Source: Herpetosiphonaceae bacterium
GTDB taxonomy: Bacteria > Chloroflexota > Chloroflexia > Chloroflexales > Kallotenuaceae
Direction: 5' to 3'
Assembly: GCA_030147335.1 (NCBI GenBank)
Contig: JASKZZ010000053.1
Span: 1 to 13,139 of the forward strand
Length of the DNA: 13,139 nt
In this document: in pieces, positions 4,541 through 11,026 of the stretch
Layout: every line of letters begins with the position of its first letter
Numbering within the stretch: the first letter of the stretch is position 1
Made by a program: the position numbers and the translations under genes
Notes under the pieces: model-generated
What the model saw: the letters and a program-made list of their open reading frames with translations, nothing else
Told to the model about the DNA's origin: nothing
Databases searched by the model: none

Positions 4541-7483
4541 TTATTCGGTGTTGCCATTATACTGCCCCAACGCAATCTGTTGCCATAACACTTCTGCAAT
4601 GTGCTGTGCCCGGCGGTCGGTCCCGTCTCCGATTTGTTGACGACAGCTTGTGCCCATTGCAACAACTGTTGTGTTGGTGCTGGCCGCACGAATAGCAGGT
4701 AGCAGTACCCGCTCCCCAATTTTGAGCGATATCGCATGATGCTCGCGCTCATACCCGAACGAACCGGCCATGCCACAGCAGCCACTGTCTAATTCATGGC
4801 TGTTAAATCCCGCCGCGTCGAGCAGTGTTAGGGTGGGCTTGACTGAGGCAAGCGCTTTTTGATGGCAGTGGCCGTGTACCAGCGCAGGTTGTCGTTCAAC
4901 ATGATGCGGATTAAATTGCTGTGGTTCCAGGTTGCCGCGCTCCAACTCCTGCCCAAGAAATTCGTCCAGCAGCAGTGCATGGCGCTTGAGCGCTTGGGTT
5001 CGCGGATCGTCCAGCAGATCGCCATATTCATCGCGAAATGTAAGAAGGCAGGATGGCTCTAACCCGATGATGGGAATGCCATGTTGTGCGTAAGGCGCGA
5101 GCCATTCAAGTTGTTGCTGCGCGAGACTCTTAGCCTCACCGAGTAATCCTTTGGAAATGAGCGGACGACCACAACAGATTGGACGAGTCGGTAGAATAAC
5201 ATTGTAGCCAAGTGCTTCCAATAGCTGTGTTGCCGCTATGCCAATCTGCGGATCGTTGTAATTTGTAAAGGTGTCCGGAAACAATACTACGGTTGGCTTT
5301 TGTGTATTGCGTGTTCCGTGCCGGGTATTGGACGTGGAGCTTCCGGTATGACGCCCCTTGTTGAACCAACCTGTAAAGGTTTGGGATGCAAATCTGGGTA
5401 GCTTGCGGTGACGACTAATCCCAAGTGCCAGCTCATTCAGCAGACCAACGCCGGGAAGCTGCATTGCCATGTTTGATACCGGCGCGACGGCACTGCCAAT
5501 CCGATTGATCGTCCGAATATGACCAAAAAGTTGCGCGCGTAGCGGTGTTCCGAAACGGGCATAGCGCTGCGCCAGCCACTCGCTTTTTAGCCGTGTCATG
5601 TTCACGCCCGATGGACACTCTGCCGTACAGCCTTTGCACTCGATGCACAGATCCAGCACATCGCCCATACGTTCGCCCCACAGCTCCGTCGTTGGAAGGA
5701 CGCCGCCAAGCGCAAGCCGCAGCGCATTTGCGCGGCCTCGCGTGGAGTGCTCCTCGTCGCGGGTGACCATGTAGCTTGGGCACATCGTTCCGCTTTCGGT
5801 TTTCCGACACTCGCCGTTGCCGTTGCACAGTTCTGCACCGCCAAGCATTCCGCCGGTATCACGGAACATAAAGTGCGTATCAAGTGTGATCGGCTGACCA
5901 CGCGGCGGCACATAGCGCAGATGTTCATCCAACGGCGGCGCGTCAACAATTTTGCCCGGATTGAGGATGTCCTGTGGATCGAATGTGTGCTTGATCGTTT
6001 GGAACGCCGCGTACAGCTCCGACCCAAAGACACGCTGATTATGCTCCGAACGCATCAACCCATCGCCATGCTCACCGCTGACCGCACCGCCGTACTCAAG
6101 CACAAGCTCGCGTACACCTTCGCTCAGCGATCGCATTTTGACAACATCGTTGGGGTCTTGCAAATTGAGCAGTGGTCGTACATGTAACAGCCCAACGCTG
6201 GCGTGGCCATAAAAAGCTGCTACGGTGCCATGTTGTTCGATCAACGCTTTGAATCGACGGGTGTAGCTGCTTAGGTGTTCTGTTGGTACTGCCGTGTCTT
6301 CCACGCAGGTTTCCGGCTTCATTCGCGGCGACATGCTTTGCAGCAGCGGGAGACCCGCTTTACGGACCAGCCAGACCGGAGCTTTTTCGGCAGCGGTAAT
6401 TGCGCGAGTTAGCGCTGTTACTCGCGCCCGACCCGCTAGATGAGCTTCCAAATGGTCGAGCTGCTCCGCAACCTCCGCGTCGGTATTGCTGTGAAACTCT
6501 ACCATCAGCAGCGCTGCCGCGTCAGTCTTAAGGATGTCGAGATAATGCTTGTATTGGAGCGATTTGCGAGTGAGGCCAATGAGCAAATCATCCATCAGCT
6601 CAACGGCAACGGGATTACACTCAAGGCATGACGATGTTGCATCAAGCGCGTCGAAAAGGTCGGCAAACTCAAGCAGCGCAACACTGGTCGCAGCCGGACG
6701 TGGGACGAGCCGCAGCTTTGCTTCCAAAATGAGCGCAAGCGTACCCTCGGACCCGACAATCATGTTGGCGAGGTTAAACGGCTGACCCGGCTTAAACGCA
6801 TCCAGGTTATAGCCACCGACGCGCCGCATTATTTTTGGGTAGCGCTGCTCGATCTCAGTCTCATGTTGTCGCGCCAGCTCACGTATTACCCGACAACATT
6901 GACCTTCTAACGATGCTTGACTCGTCATGTTCGCAAGCTCATCGGCATTTCGCTCGCGGAGAATAGCCTCACTGCCGTCGCTCAACAGCACCCGCAGCTC
7001 CAGCACGTGATCGATGGTCTTGCCGTAGCGCAATGAGTATGCGCCCGACGAGTTATTGCCGATCATGCCGCCGATAGTAGCGCGATTGCTTGGCGACACG
7101 TCCGGCGCGAATTTGAGACCATGCGGTGCCAGTTCGCCGTTAAGATGGTTAAGCACGATGCCGGGCTGTACTCGTACCCATCCTTCGTGTACGTTGAGTT
7201 CAAGGATTTGATTGAGATATTTGGAGAAGTCAATCTGAATAGCAGCGCCAACAGTTTGTCCAGCTAAGCTGGTTGCCGCACCACGAGGCAGCACCGGAAC
7301 ACCATGCAGTCGTGCTGTGGCAAGTACAGCACGTACATCATCATTGGTACGAGGCACAACGACTGCTACGGGATCAATCTGGTACGGCGAAGCATCGGTG
7401 GCGTATAGCGCGCGGCTGACGCGGTCGCTGTAGACCTCGCCTGTTACCTGACTCCGTAATTCCTCAATCAGTGGAACCGTCAT
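4541..7483 (-). CDS. FAD-binding and 4Fe-4S/CCG-domain D-2-hydroxyacid dehydrogenase (YdiJ/GlcD-GlcF fusion type)
   Basis: From the ATG at 7483 the protein has 980 residues. Residues about 40-250 are a PCMH-type FAD domain (PRGAATSLAGQT at 66-77, NNSSGAYSLRYGKT about 143-156). An FAD-oxidase C domain follows, with SGEHGDG at 469-475. Then comes an iron-sulfur domain: CNGNGEC (553-559), MCPSY (567-571) and C613-x2-C616-x2-C619-x3-C623-P. The C-terminal half has the cysteine-rich CCG repeats PICCGRP (about 768-774) and GCCGMAGSFG (901-910). This is the architecture of E. coli YdiJ, a D-2-hydroxyglutarate dehydrogenase. It oxidises a D-2-hydroxyacid and passes electrons via Fe-S to a membrane acceptor; the substrate here is not certain. 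I prefer 7483 over the longer frame from 7570. The extra 29 residues look unconserved, the family similarity starts at PLIEELRSQV, and an extended -10 ends 7 bases before the ATG. Residues 712-729 are a low-complexity linker. Confidence 0.92.
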   Translation of the reverse strand: MTVPLIEELRSQVTGEVYSDRVSRALYATDASPYQIDPVAVVVPRTNDDVRAVLATARLHGVPVLPRGAATSLAGQTVGAAIQIDFSKYLNQILELNVHEGWVRVQPGIVLNHLNGELAPHGLKFAPDVSPSNRATIGGMIGNNSSGAYSLRYGKTIDHVLELRVLLSDGSEAILRERNADELANMTSQASLEGQCCRVIRELARQHETEIEQRYPKIMRRVGGYNLDAFKPGQPFNLANMIVGSEGTLALILEAKLRLVPRPAATSVALLEFADLFDALDATSSCLECNPVAVELMDDLLIGLTRKSLQYKHYLDILKTDAAALLMVEFHSNTDAEVAEQLDHLEAHLAGRARVTALTRAITAAEKAPVWLVRKAGLPLLQSMSPRMKPETCVEDTAVPTEHLSSYTRRFKALIEQHGTVAAFYGHASVGLLHVRPLLNLQDPNDVVKMRSLSEGVRELVLEYGGAVSGEHGDGLMRSEHNQRVFGSELYAAFQTIKHTFDPQDILNPGKIVDAPPLDEHLRYVPPRGQPITLDTHFMFRDTGGMLGGAELCNGNGECRKTESGTMCPSYMVTRDEEHSTRGRANALRLALGGVLPTTELWGERMGDVLDLCIECKGCTAECPSGVNMTRLKSEWLAQRYARFGTPLRAQLFGHIRTINRIGSAVAPVSNMAMQLPGVGLLNELALGISRHRKLPRFASQTFTGWFNKGRHTGSSTSNTRHGTRNTQKPTVVLFPDTFTNYNDPQIGIAATQLLEALGYNVILPTRPICCGRPLISKGLLGEAKSLAQQQLEWLAPYAQHGIPIIGLEPSCLLTFRDEYGDLLDDPRTQALKRHALLLDEFLGQELERGNLEPQQFNPHHVERQPALVHGHCHQKALASVKPTLTLLDAAGFNSHELDSGCCGMAGSFGYEREHHAISLKIGERVLLPAIRAASTNTTVVAMGTSCRQQIGDGTDRRAQHIAEVLWQQIALGQYNGNTE

Positions 7484-7490
7484 GCCTGGT

Positions 7491-7499
7491 ATTGTAGCA
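7491..7499 (-). promoter_or_regulatory. Extended -10 promoter (TGCTACAAT) implying a leaderless dehydrogenase transcript
   Basis: Minus-strand TGCTACAAT ends 7 bases before the ATG at 7483. Normal -10 to start-site spacing would begin the RNA at or beside the A of the ATG. No Shine-Dalgarno precedes that ATG, which fits a leaderless mRNA. No TTGACA-like -35 is visible at 16-18 bases. Confidence 0.5.
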
Positions 7500-7588
7500 T
7501 TGTCTTTCCACGCACGAGCATTCAACGGAATGTCATGATGATCGGGAAATGAAGCATGTCGCCATGCCAACCATGTTCTACTTATGTG

Positions 7589-7603
7589 TAAGCGGTGCGC
7601 TTA
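7589..7603 (-). terminator. Short hairpin at the end of the phosphatase gene
   Basis: TAAGCG (7589-7594) and CGCTTA (7598-7603) form a 6-bp stem with a 3-nt loop that overlaps the TAA stop of the SpoIIE-type gene. There is no U-tract after it. It may be a weak terminator between the phosphatase pair and the dehydrogenase operon, or chance. Confidence 0.25.
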
Positions 7604-8605
7604 GGCCTTAACTTGAAACACAACGATTGTAAGATCATCGTGCGGCTCGGCATTGCCTACAAACTCTCGCACCTCAGAGGTTAAGTGGTCAAGCATTGCC
7701 TGGGGATGTGAATTCGGCCCGTTCGCAATCGCCCGTTCAAGTCGCTCAAAACCAAAAAGCTTATTGTTGCCAGTGTTGGCTTCAACCACGCCGTCGCTTG
7801 TCATCACAACAATATCATTAGGCGCGAGGTTAAAGGTTATCGCTTCGTAGCCGGATTGGGACCCAATCCCGGTTCCCAGCGGCATGCCACCCACGTCTAA
7901 CCCGATCACTTCGCCGGTTGCGCGTCGAATATACGGTGGAATGCCGCCAGCGTTGGCAATGTGCAGATCGAGACCGTCAACTTCGACATAGCAGAGCGCA
8001 CAGTTTTGATGCGTCGCTTTGGTATAGCGCATCAGTACATGGTCAAGATACGCCAACACCTCGTTCGGCGCTCGCGTCGATGTAATTGCCGAGTCGAAGT
8101 GAGCTAAGCTGATCGCCATCAACAAGGCAGCGGACATACCTTTGTCGGAAACGTCGCCGACTGCTAATGCGAATCGTGTATCGCTCAGTGGATGATAATC
8201 GTAAAAGTCGCCGCCAACCTCAAAGGCTGGAACAGAATAGCAAAACACGTTCGGCCCAGCCCAGGTAGGATTAGCCGGAGGCAGCAAGCTTTGCTGGATT
8301 TGTCGCGCAAGGATAAGCTCATGCTGCAAACGGTTCGTTAACAGCTGGAGTTGCTCATACGATTGCGAGAGCAGAAGATTCGTTTCTTGTAATTTCTGCT
8401 CTTGCGCTTGTGTTTGCAAAAATGCTTGTGATAACGTGTCGTTTGTTGATTTCCAAAACGCTTTCTGCCGCGTCAACTCTTTTTCTAAGGCTTTGAACCG
8501 CCAAAAAATTCGTTGGAGTTCCGCGCCTTGCACAAAACTGTCGCTGTTAATCTGTGATGCTTCAAAAAACGTTTGAGCGTCAATCTCGTTAGGCGCCTTT
8601 GTCAT
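7601..8605 (-). CDS. PP2C/SpoIIE-type serine phosphatase with N-terminal coiled coil
   Basis: This is a 334-residue soluble protein. Residues about 28-108 form a long heptad-like, Gln/Leu/Glu-rich coiled coil running into LARQIQQSLLPP (99-110), the linker motif of RsbU-like phosphatases. The catalytic domain follows: FEVGGDFYDY (128-137, Asp133), VGDVSDKGMSAALLMA (149-164, Asp151), MTSDGVVEA (268-276, Asp271) and HDDLTIVV (322-329). These aspartates coordinate the Mn/Mg pair. Such enzymes usually dephosphorylate a STAS-domain anti-anti-sigma factor in a partner switch; no STAS or anti-sigma kinase gene is in this window. There is no receiver, GAF or PAS domain of its own, so its input may come from the protein encoded 7 bp upstream. 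Its Shine-Dalgarno (AGGA) overlaps that gene's stop region, which points to translational coupling. Confidence 0.93.
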   Translation of the reverse strand: MTKAPNEIDAQTFFEASQINSDSFVQGAELQRIFWRFKALEKELTRQKAFWKSTNDTLSQAFLQTQAQEQKLQETNLLLSQSYEQLQLLTNRLQHELILARQIQQSLLPPANPTWAGPNVFCYSVPAFEVGGDFYDYHPLSDTRFALAVGDVSDKGMSAALLMAISLAHFDSAITSTRAPNEVLAYLDHVLMRYTKATHQNCALCYVEVDGLDLHIANAGGIPPYIRRATGEVIGLDVGGMPLGTGIGSQSGYEAITFNLAPNDIVVMTSDGVVEANTGNNKLFGFERLERAIANGPNSHPQAMLDHLTSEVREFVGNAEPHDDLTIVVFQVKA

Positions 8606-8612
8606 GGTTGTC

Positions 8613-9173
8613 CTAGTGAAACTCGATCAAATATGTTTGTGGATCTTGCGAGTTATCAACGTCAATGTACATCAAATCTTGAGTAACGGCTAAACCACCG
8701 CGCAGAATGCCACGTTCCAAATCCTTGCTAAACGGTGTTGTACTTTTTACTACCGCCCTGCCTGCCGATTCGTTCAATTCGGCCAGTGAAAAATCTCCAA
8801 GCTGTTCGGGCGTACCTCGAATTATACTGTAATAGCCGCGTGAGCTGGTTTGAAAACGGAGAAAATCAACGCCTCGCTGAAAATCACTCTTGCCGGGGCC
8901 GAAATGATAATACACATTGATAATTTCAACGCCAATCTGCTCAAGAATCGGCGCGGGATCAACATATTTGCTGGTGATCACGTTGATCATATGCTCGTAG
9001 CGTTCGAGTGGATGCCATTCTTCCGGTTGAACCGAGTCCAGAAACACTTTTACTTCATCATCAACAAGAAAGTTCAAATTAATGCAGGCAGCTTTGAAGG
9101 CAAGTATCAAGGCCGCGCTAACCATCACGCCACTTTCCTGCTGACTAGTGTTGTCTTCACGTAGTGTGCTCAT
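8613..9173 (-). CDS. Unrecognised protein coupled to the SpoIIE phosphatase, possible sensory partner
   Basis: I do not recognise this family. From the ATG at 9173 it has 186 residues. The frame extends upstream to a GTG at 9254, and another internal ATG lies at 9125 behind an AGGAAAG, so the start is uncertain. After a polar N-terminus (MSTLREDNTSQQESG) comes an apolar alpha-helical stretch (SAALILAFKAACINLNFLVDD). Then a mixed alpha/beta region ends in strands such as YYSIIRG, GRAVVKSTTPF, GILRGGLAV and DLMYIDVDN. The small C-terminal alpha/beta shape recalls V4R/heme-NO-binding-type sensory domains, but I see no diagnostic ligand residue and this is speculation. No signal peptide or clear membrane span is evident. 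The stop lies 7 bp before the phosphatase ATG, so the two are almost certainly co-expressed and may be a sensor/effector pair. Confidence 0.75.
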   Translation of the reverse strand: MSTLREDNTSQQESGVMVSAALILAFKAACINLNFLVDDEVKVFLDSVQPEEWHPLERYEHMINVITSKYVDPAPILEQIGVEIINVYYHFGPGKSDFQRGVDFLRFQTSSRGYYSIIRGTPEQLGDFSLAELNESAGRAVVKSTTPFSKDLERGILRGGLAVTQDLMYIDVDNSQDPQTYLIEFH

Positions 9174-9308
9174 CGGGTTTCTTAATCCTGATACTGATCG
9201 GCTAAAGAACGCCTGCTGTTGTGTTCCACAACTATGCTGCTTCAATAACGCCACTCATACAACCATCATTGGTCCTACTTCGTGTTGGTGGCATAGTTGG
9301 TGCGTGTC

Positions 9309-9327
9309 AACATAATGTAATTATGTT
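9309..9327. promoter_or_regulatory. 19-bp perfect palindromic operator candidate in a divergent promoter
   Basis: AACATAAT (9309-9316), GTA, ATTATGTT (9320-9327): 8-bp perfect arms around a 3-bp centre. It lies between the divergent stress-protein gene (ATG 9366) and the phosphatase operon (ATG 9173). On the minus strand TTGACA (9344-9339) and TACATT (9319-9314) are 19 bases apart, so the palindrome would cover that -10. The symmetry and AT-rich arms are typical of a dimeric helix-turn-helix repressor site; the regulator is not in view. Confidence 0.5.
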
Positions 9328-9365
9328 TATTAGATGTCTGTCAAAGACAAGCGAAGGAGCAAATA

Positions 9366-9851
9366 ATGGTACGTCAGATGATTCCAGATCAGCAGCAGTC
9401 GCGGCGCAGCATCATAACCTACGGTACATATGCGGAAGCGCAGCGAGCGGTTGATTACCTCTCGGATAAGAACTTTCCGGTTCAGCGAACGGCTATCGTG
9501 GCCGAGGGTATTCGATTTGTTGAGCAAGTAACCGGACGTCTTAACTATGGCCGCGCGTTGCTTAACGGCGCGCTGAGTGGCGCTTCGACCGGTGTGTTTG
9601 TCGCGCTGCTTCTCGGCTTGTTCGGGTTTGCTGGTGCTGGTAGTGGCCTATTAAGCTTGGCGCTTTCCGGTTTGATCTTTGGCGCGATCCTCGGGGCCGT
9701 GCTTGGAGTGGTGAGCTACGCGCTATCGGGAGGACGGCGCGACTTCACATCGGTTAGCGGGATGCAAGCCGAACGTTACTCGGTGATGGTCGATGTTGAG
9801 GTTGCAGGCGAGGCGATTAACTTGCTGAACGCGATGAACACGGCGCGCTAA
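9366..9851 (+). CDS. General stress protein (YflT/GSP17M-like N-terminus) with glycine-rich membrane hairpin
   Basis: In this 161-residue protein, residues about 15-55 (ITYGTYAEAQRAVDYL, then VQRTAIVAEGIRFVEQV) match the general stress protein 17M/YflT-type domain. It is a small alpha/beta fold known from stress-induced proteins. Then come two glycine- and alanine-rich hydrophobic segments, about 66-88 and 91-118, resembling a glycine-zipper membrane hairpin. A C-terminal strand/helix (AERYSVMVDVEV, AINLLNAM) completes the ferredoxin-like half. The function is undefined; induction by general or osmotic stress is typical of homologues. A strong Shine-Dalgarno AAGGAG (9354-9359) with 6-base spacing sets the start. 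The gene is divergent from the phosphatase operon and shares a palindromic site with it. Both belong to the kind of functions found in general-stress regulons, so common control is plausible. Confidence 0.8.
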   Translation: MVRQMIPDQQQSRRSIITYGTYAEAQRAVDYLSDKNFPVQRTAIVAEGIRFVEQVTGRLNYGRALLNGALSGASTGVFVALLLGLFGFAGAGSGLLSLALSGLIFGAILGAVLGVVSYALSGGRRDFTSVSGMQAERYSVMVDVEVAGEAINLLNAMNTAR

Positions 9852-9867
9852 CACACTATCGGTCCAG

Positions 9868-9892
9868 CCACCGCACTATAAGGGTGCGGTGG
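9868..9892. terminator. Bidirectional terminator hairpin between convergent genes
   Basis: CCACCGCAC (9868-9876) and GTGCGGTGG (9884-9892) form a 9-bp GC-rich perfect stem with loop TATAAGG. It lies 17 bases after the stress-protein stop and 17 bases beyond the hemolysin III stop on the other strand. The T-tract is poor on both sides. Confidence 0.65.
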
Positions 9893-9908
9893 TGTGCGTT
9901 CATGACGG

Positions 9909-10610
9909 CTAGGCTCGTGGAAATGGCACGACCCACAGCCAGATCGCAAGCACAAATGCAGTGCCGGCGGCAATGGTGAACAGATGAAACAGCTCATGGA
10001 AGCCAAAGATGTGTGGGATTGGATTTGGTCGTCGCAGTGCATAAATCACCGCGCCGATGCTATACAAAATGCCACCCGCTAAAAACATCATCAGCGCTTG
10101 CCAAGGCAACGCATTGAGCATTGACGGTAGTGCAAGTAACGATAACCAGCCCATACCAACGTACAAGCCAGTCGAGATACCACGTGGCAGCGAGCGAATA
10201 AACAAGGTCGCAACACCCGCTGCTGCACAGGTCCAAATAAGCACAAGCAGTGTTACGCGCAGCCAGCCCTGCAAAATGTTCACGCTAATCGGCGTGTACG
10301 TGCCCGCAATCAGCAGAAAGATGTTAGCGTGGTCGATCGTACGCAGAATACGATAACGTCGGCCTTGCCACGCTCCAATATGATACACAGCGCTGAAGGT
10401 GTACAGCACAATCATCGTCAGCCCAAACACAAGCAACGATACAAACAGAACGGGATCGTGATACGTTTGGATCAACAATGCAAGCGTTACCACAACAGAT
10501 GCAACCGCGGCAATGGCATGTAGCCATCCGCGCATCCGTGGCTTAAATCCATGCGCGGCAAGCGGCAACGCCGGGTCGTCTTTGGTGGCTGTGTGTTGGT
10601 TATATTGCAT
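9909..10610 (-). CDS. Hemolysin III / PAQR-family membrane protein (YqfA/TrhA-like)
   Basis: From the ATG at 10610 this is 233 residues with about seven hydrophobic helices. The PAQR/hemolysin III motifs are present: TFSAVYHIG (71-79, Ser73 and His77), IDHANIFLLIAGTYTP (92-107, Asp93) and FHELFHLF (204-211, His205 and His209). The three histidines would bind zinc and the Ser/Asp are the conserved partners of the family; adiponectin receptors in this superfamily have ceramidase activity. The bacterial members are linked to membrane-lipid homeostasis, and the hemolysin name is historical. The frame stays open to 10769. However, an arginine-rich extra 53 residues, the AGGGA before 10610 and a promoter at 10639-10667 all support the shorter protein. 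It is convergent with the stress-protein gene. Confidence 0.9.
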   Translation of the reverse strand: MQYNQHTATKDDPALPLAAHGFKPRMRGWLHAIAAVASVVVTLALLIQTYHDPVLFVSLLVFGLTMIVLYTFSAVYHIGAWQGRRYRILRTIDHANIFLLIAGTYTPISVNILQGWLRVTLLVLIWTCAAAGVATLFIRSLPRGISTGLYVGMGWLSLLALPSMLNALPWQALMMFLAGGILYSIGAVIYALRRPNPIPHIFGFHELFHLFTIAAGTAFVLAIWLWVVPFPRA

Positions 10611-10638
10611 CAAACTATTCCCTAACCGATACGATAAA

Positions 10639-10667
10639 AATATACGTCTTAGTGAGTAATACGTAAA
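10639..10667 (-). promoter_or_regulatory. Promoter of the hemolysin III gene
   Basis: On the minus strand TTTACG (10667-10662), 17 bases, then TATATT (10644-10639). The predicted start of transcription is near 10632, about 22 bases before the ATG at 10610. This placement is one reason the longer start at 10769 is rejected. Confidence 0.55.
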
Positions 10668-10769
10668 AAATGCTCGCTGCAGATGACTCCGAGTGAAAAG
10701 TCGCCGAGATGGATGAACAAAGCGGTCGAATACCATGAGAATTATCTGACCACAGCAAGCGAACAGCAT

Positions 10770-10798
10770 TTGCAGAACCGCGCGCGCTTTGTTATAAT
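10770..10798 (+). promoter_or_regulatory. Sigma-70 promoter of the tRNA-Lys gene
   Basis: TTGCAG (10770-10775), 17-base spacer, TATAAT (10793-10798, perfect -10). The tRNA begins 15 bases after the -10, so the 5' leader is only a few bases. Confidence 0.8.
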
Positions 10799-10812
10799 TA
10801 CCGCCACAGCAC

Positions 10813-10888
10813 GGGCCTCTAGCTCAATTGGCAGAGCAGTTGACTCTTAATCAATTGGTTCTGGGTTCGAGTCCCAGGGGGCCCACCA
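10813..10888 (+). tRNA. tRNA-Lys (anticodon CTT), CCA encoded
   Basis: A full 76-nt cloverleaf. Acceptor GGGCCTC (10813-10819) pairs with GGGGCCC (10878-10884) with one G-U. The D stem is GCTC/GAGC (10822-10825/10834-10837). The anticodon stem is 10839-10843/10851-10855 with loop CTCTTAA, so the anticodon is CTT at 10846-10848. The variable loop has 5 nt. The T stem is CTGGG/CCCAG around TTCGAGT. Discriminator A885 is followed by a genome-encoded CCA. It has its own promoter and terminator and so is a single-gene unit. Confidence 0.97.
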
Positions 10889-10892
10889 ACAT

Positions 10893-10931
10893 AAACAACA
10901 GGACAGCGGAACTACCGCTGTCCTGTTGTTT
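10893..10931 (+). terminator. Strong rho-independent terminator of the tRNA gene
   Basis: Arms 10893-10909 and 10915-10931 give 17 contiguous pairs around the loop AACTA. The GC-rich top is ACAGCGG/CCGCTGT. The base is A-rich on the 5' side and ends in TTTT. It begins 4 bases after the tRNA's CCA. Confidence 0.9.
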
Positions 10932-10945
10932 TGCCGCGCGAATCA

Positions 10946-10957
10946 GCCTCTAGCTCA
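10946..10957 (+). repeat. 12-nt exact repeat of the tRNA-Lys 5' segment
   Basis: GCCTCTAGCTCA here repeats tRNA positions 10815-10826 exactly (acceptor end plus D-stem 5' arm). No cloverleaf can be built around it. It lies in the 95-bp gap between the tRNA terminator and the CvpA-CAP stop, where I see nothing else. It may be a decayed tRNA copy, a recombination scar or chance. Confidence 0.4.
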
Positions 10958-11026
10958 TCCATGGGATTCAGCAGCTCACGAAGCTAGTCCAATTCACTGG
11001 CTCTTAAATCCTCACCATACCCGTTG

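Noticed and set aside
5286..5350. Tandem repeat or CRISPR-like unit
   Set aside because: The units are degenerate, too few and inside a coding frame; at most a captured low-complexity linker.
10611..10769. N-terminal extension of the hemolysin III gene to 10769
   Set aside because: It is basic and unlike the family, and the gene's promoter and Shine-Dalgarno fit the ATG at 10610.
10813..10888. Whether the tRNA might be tRNA-Sec (selC)
   Set aside because: It has a short 5-nt variable loop, a 7-bp acceptor and a CTT anticodon, so it is an ordinary tRNA-Lys.
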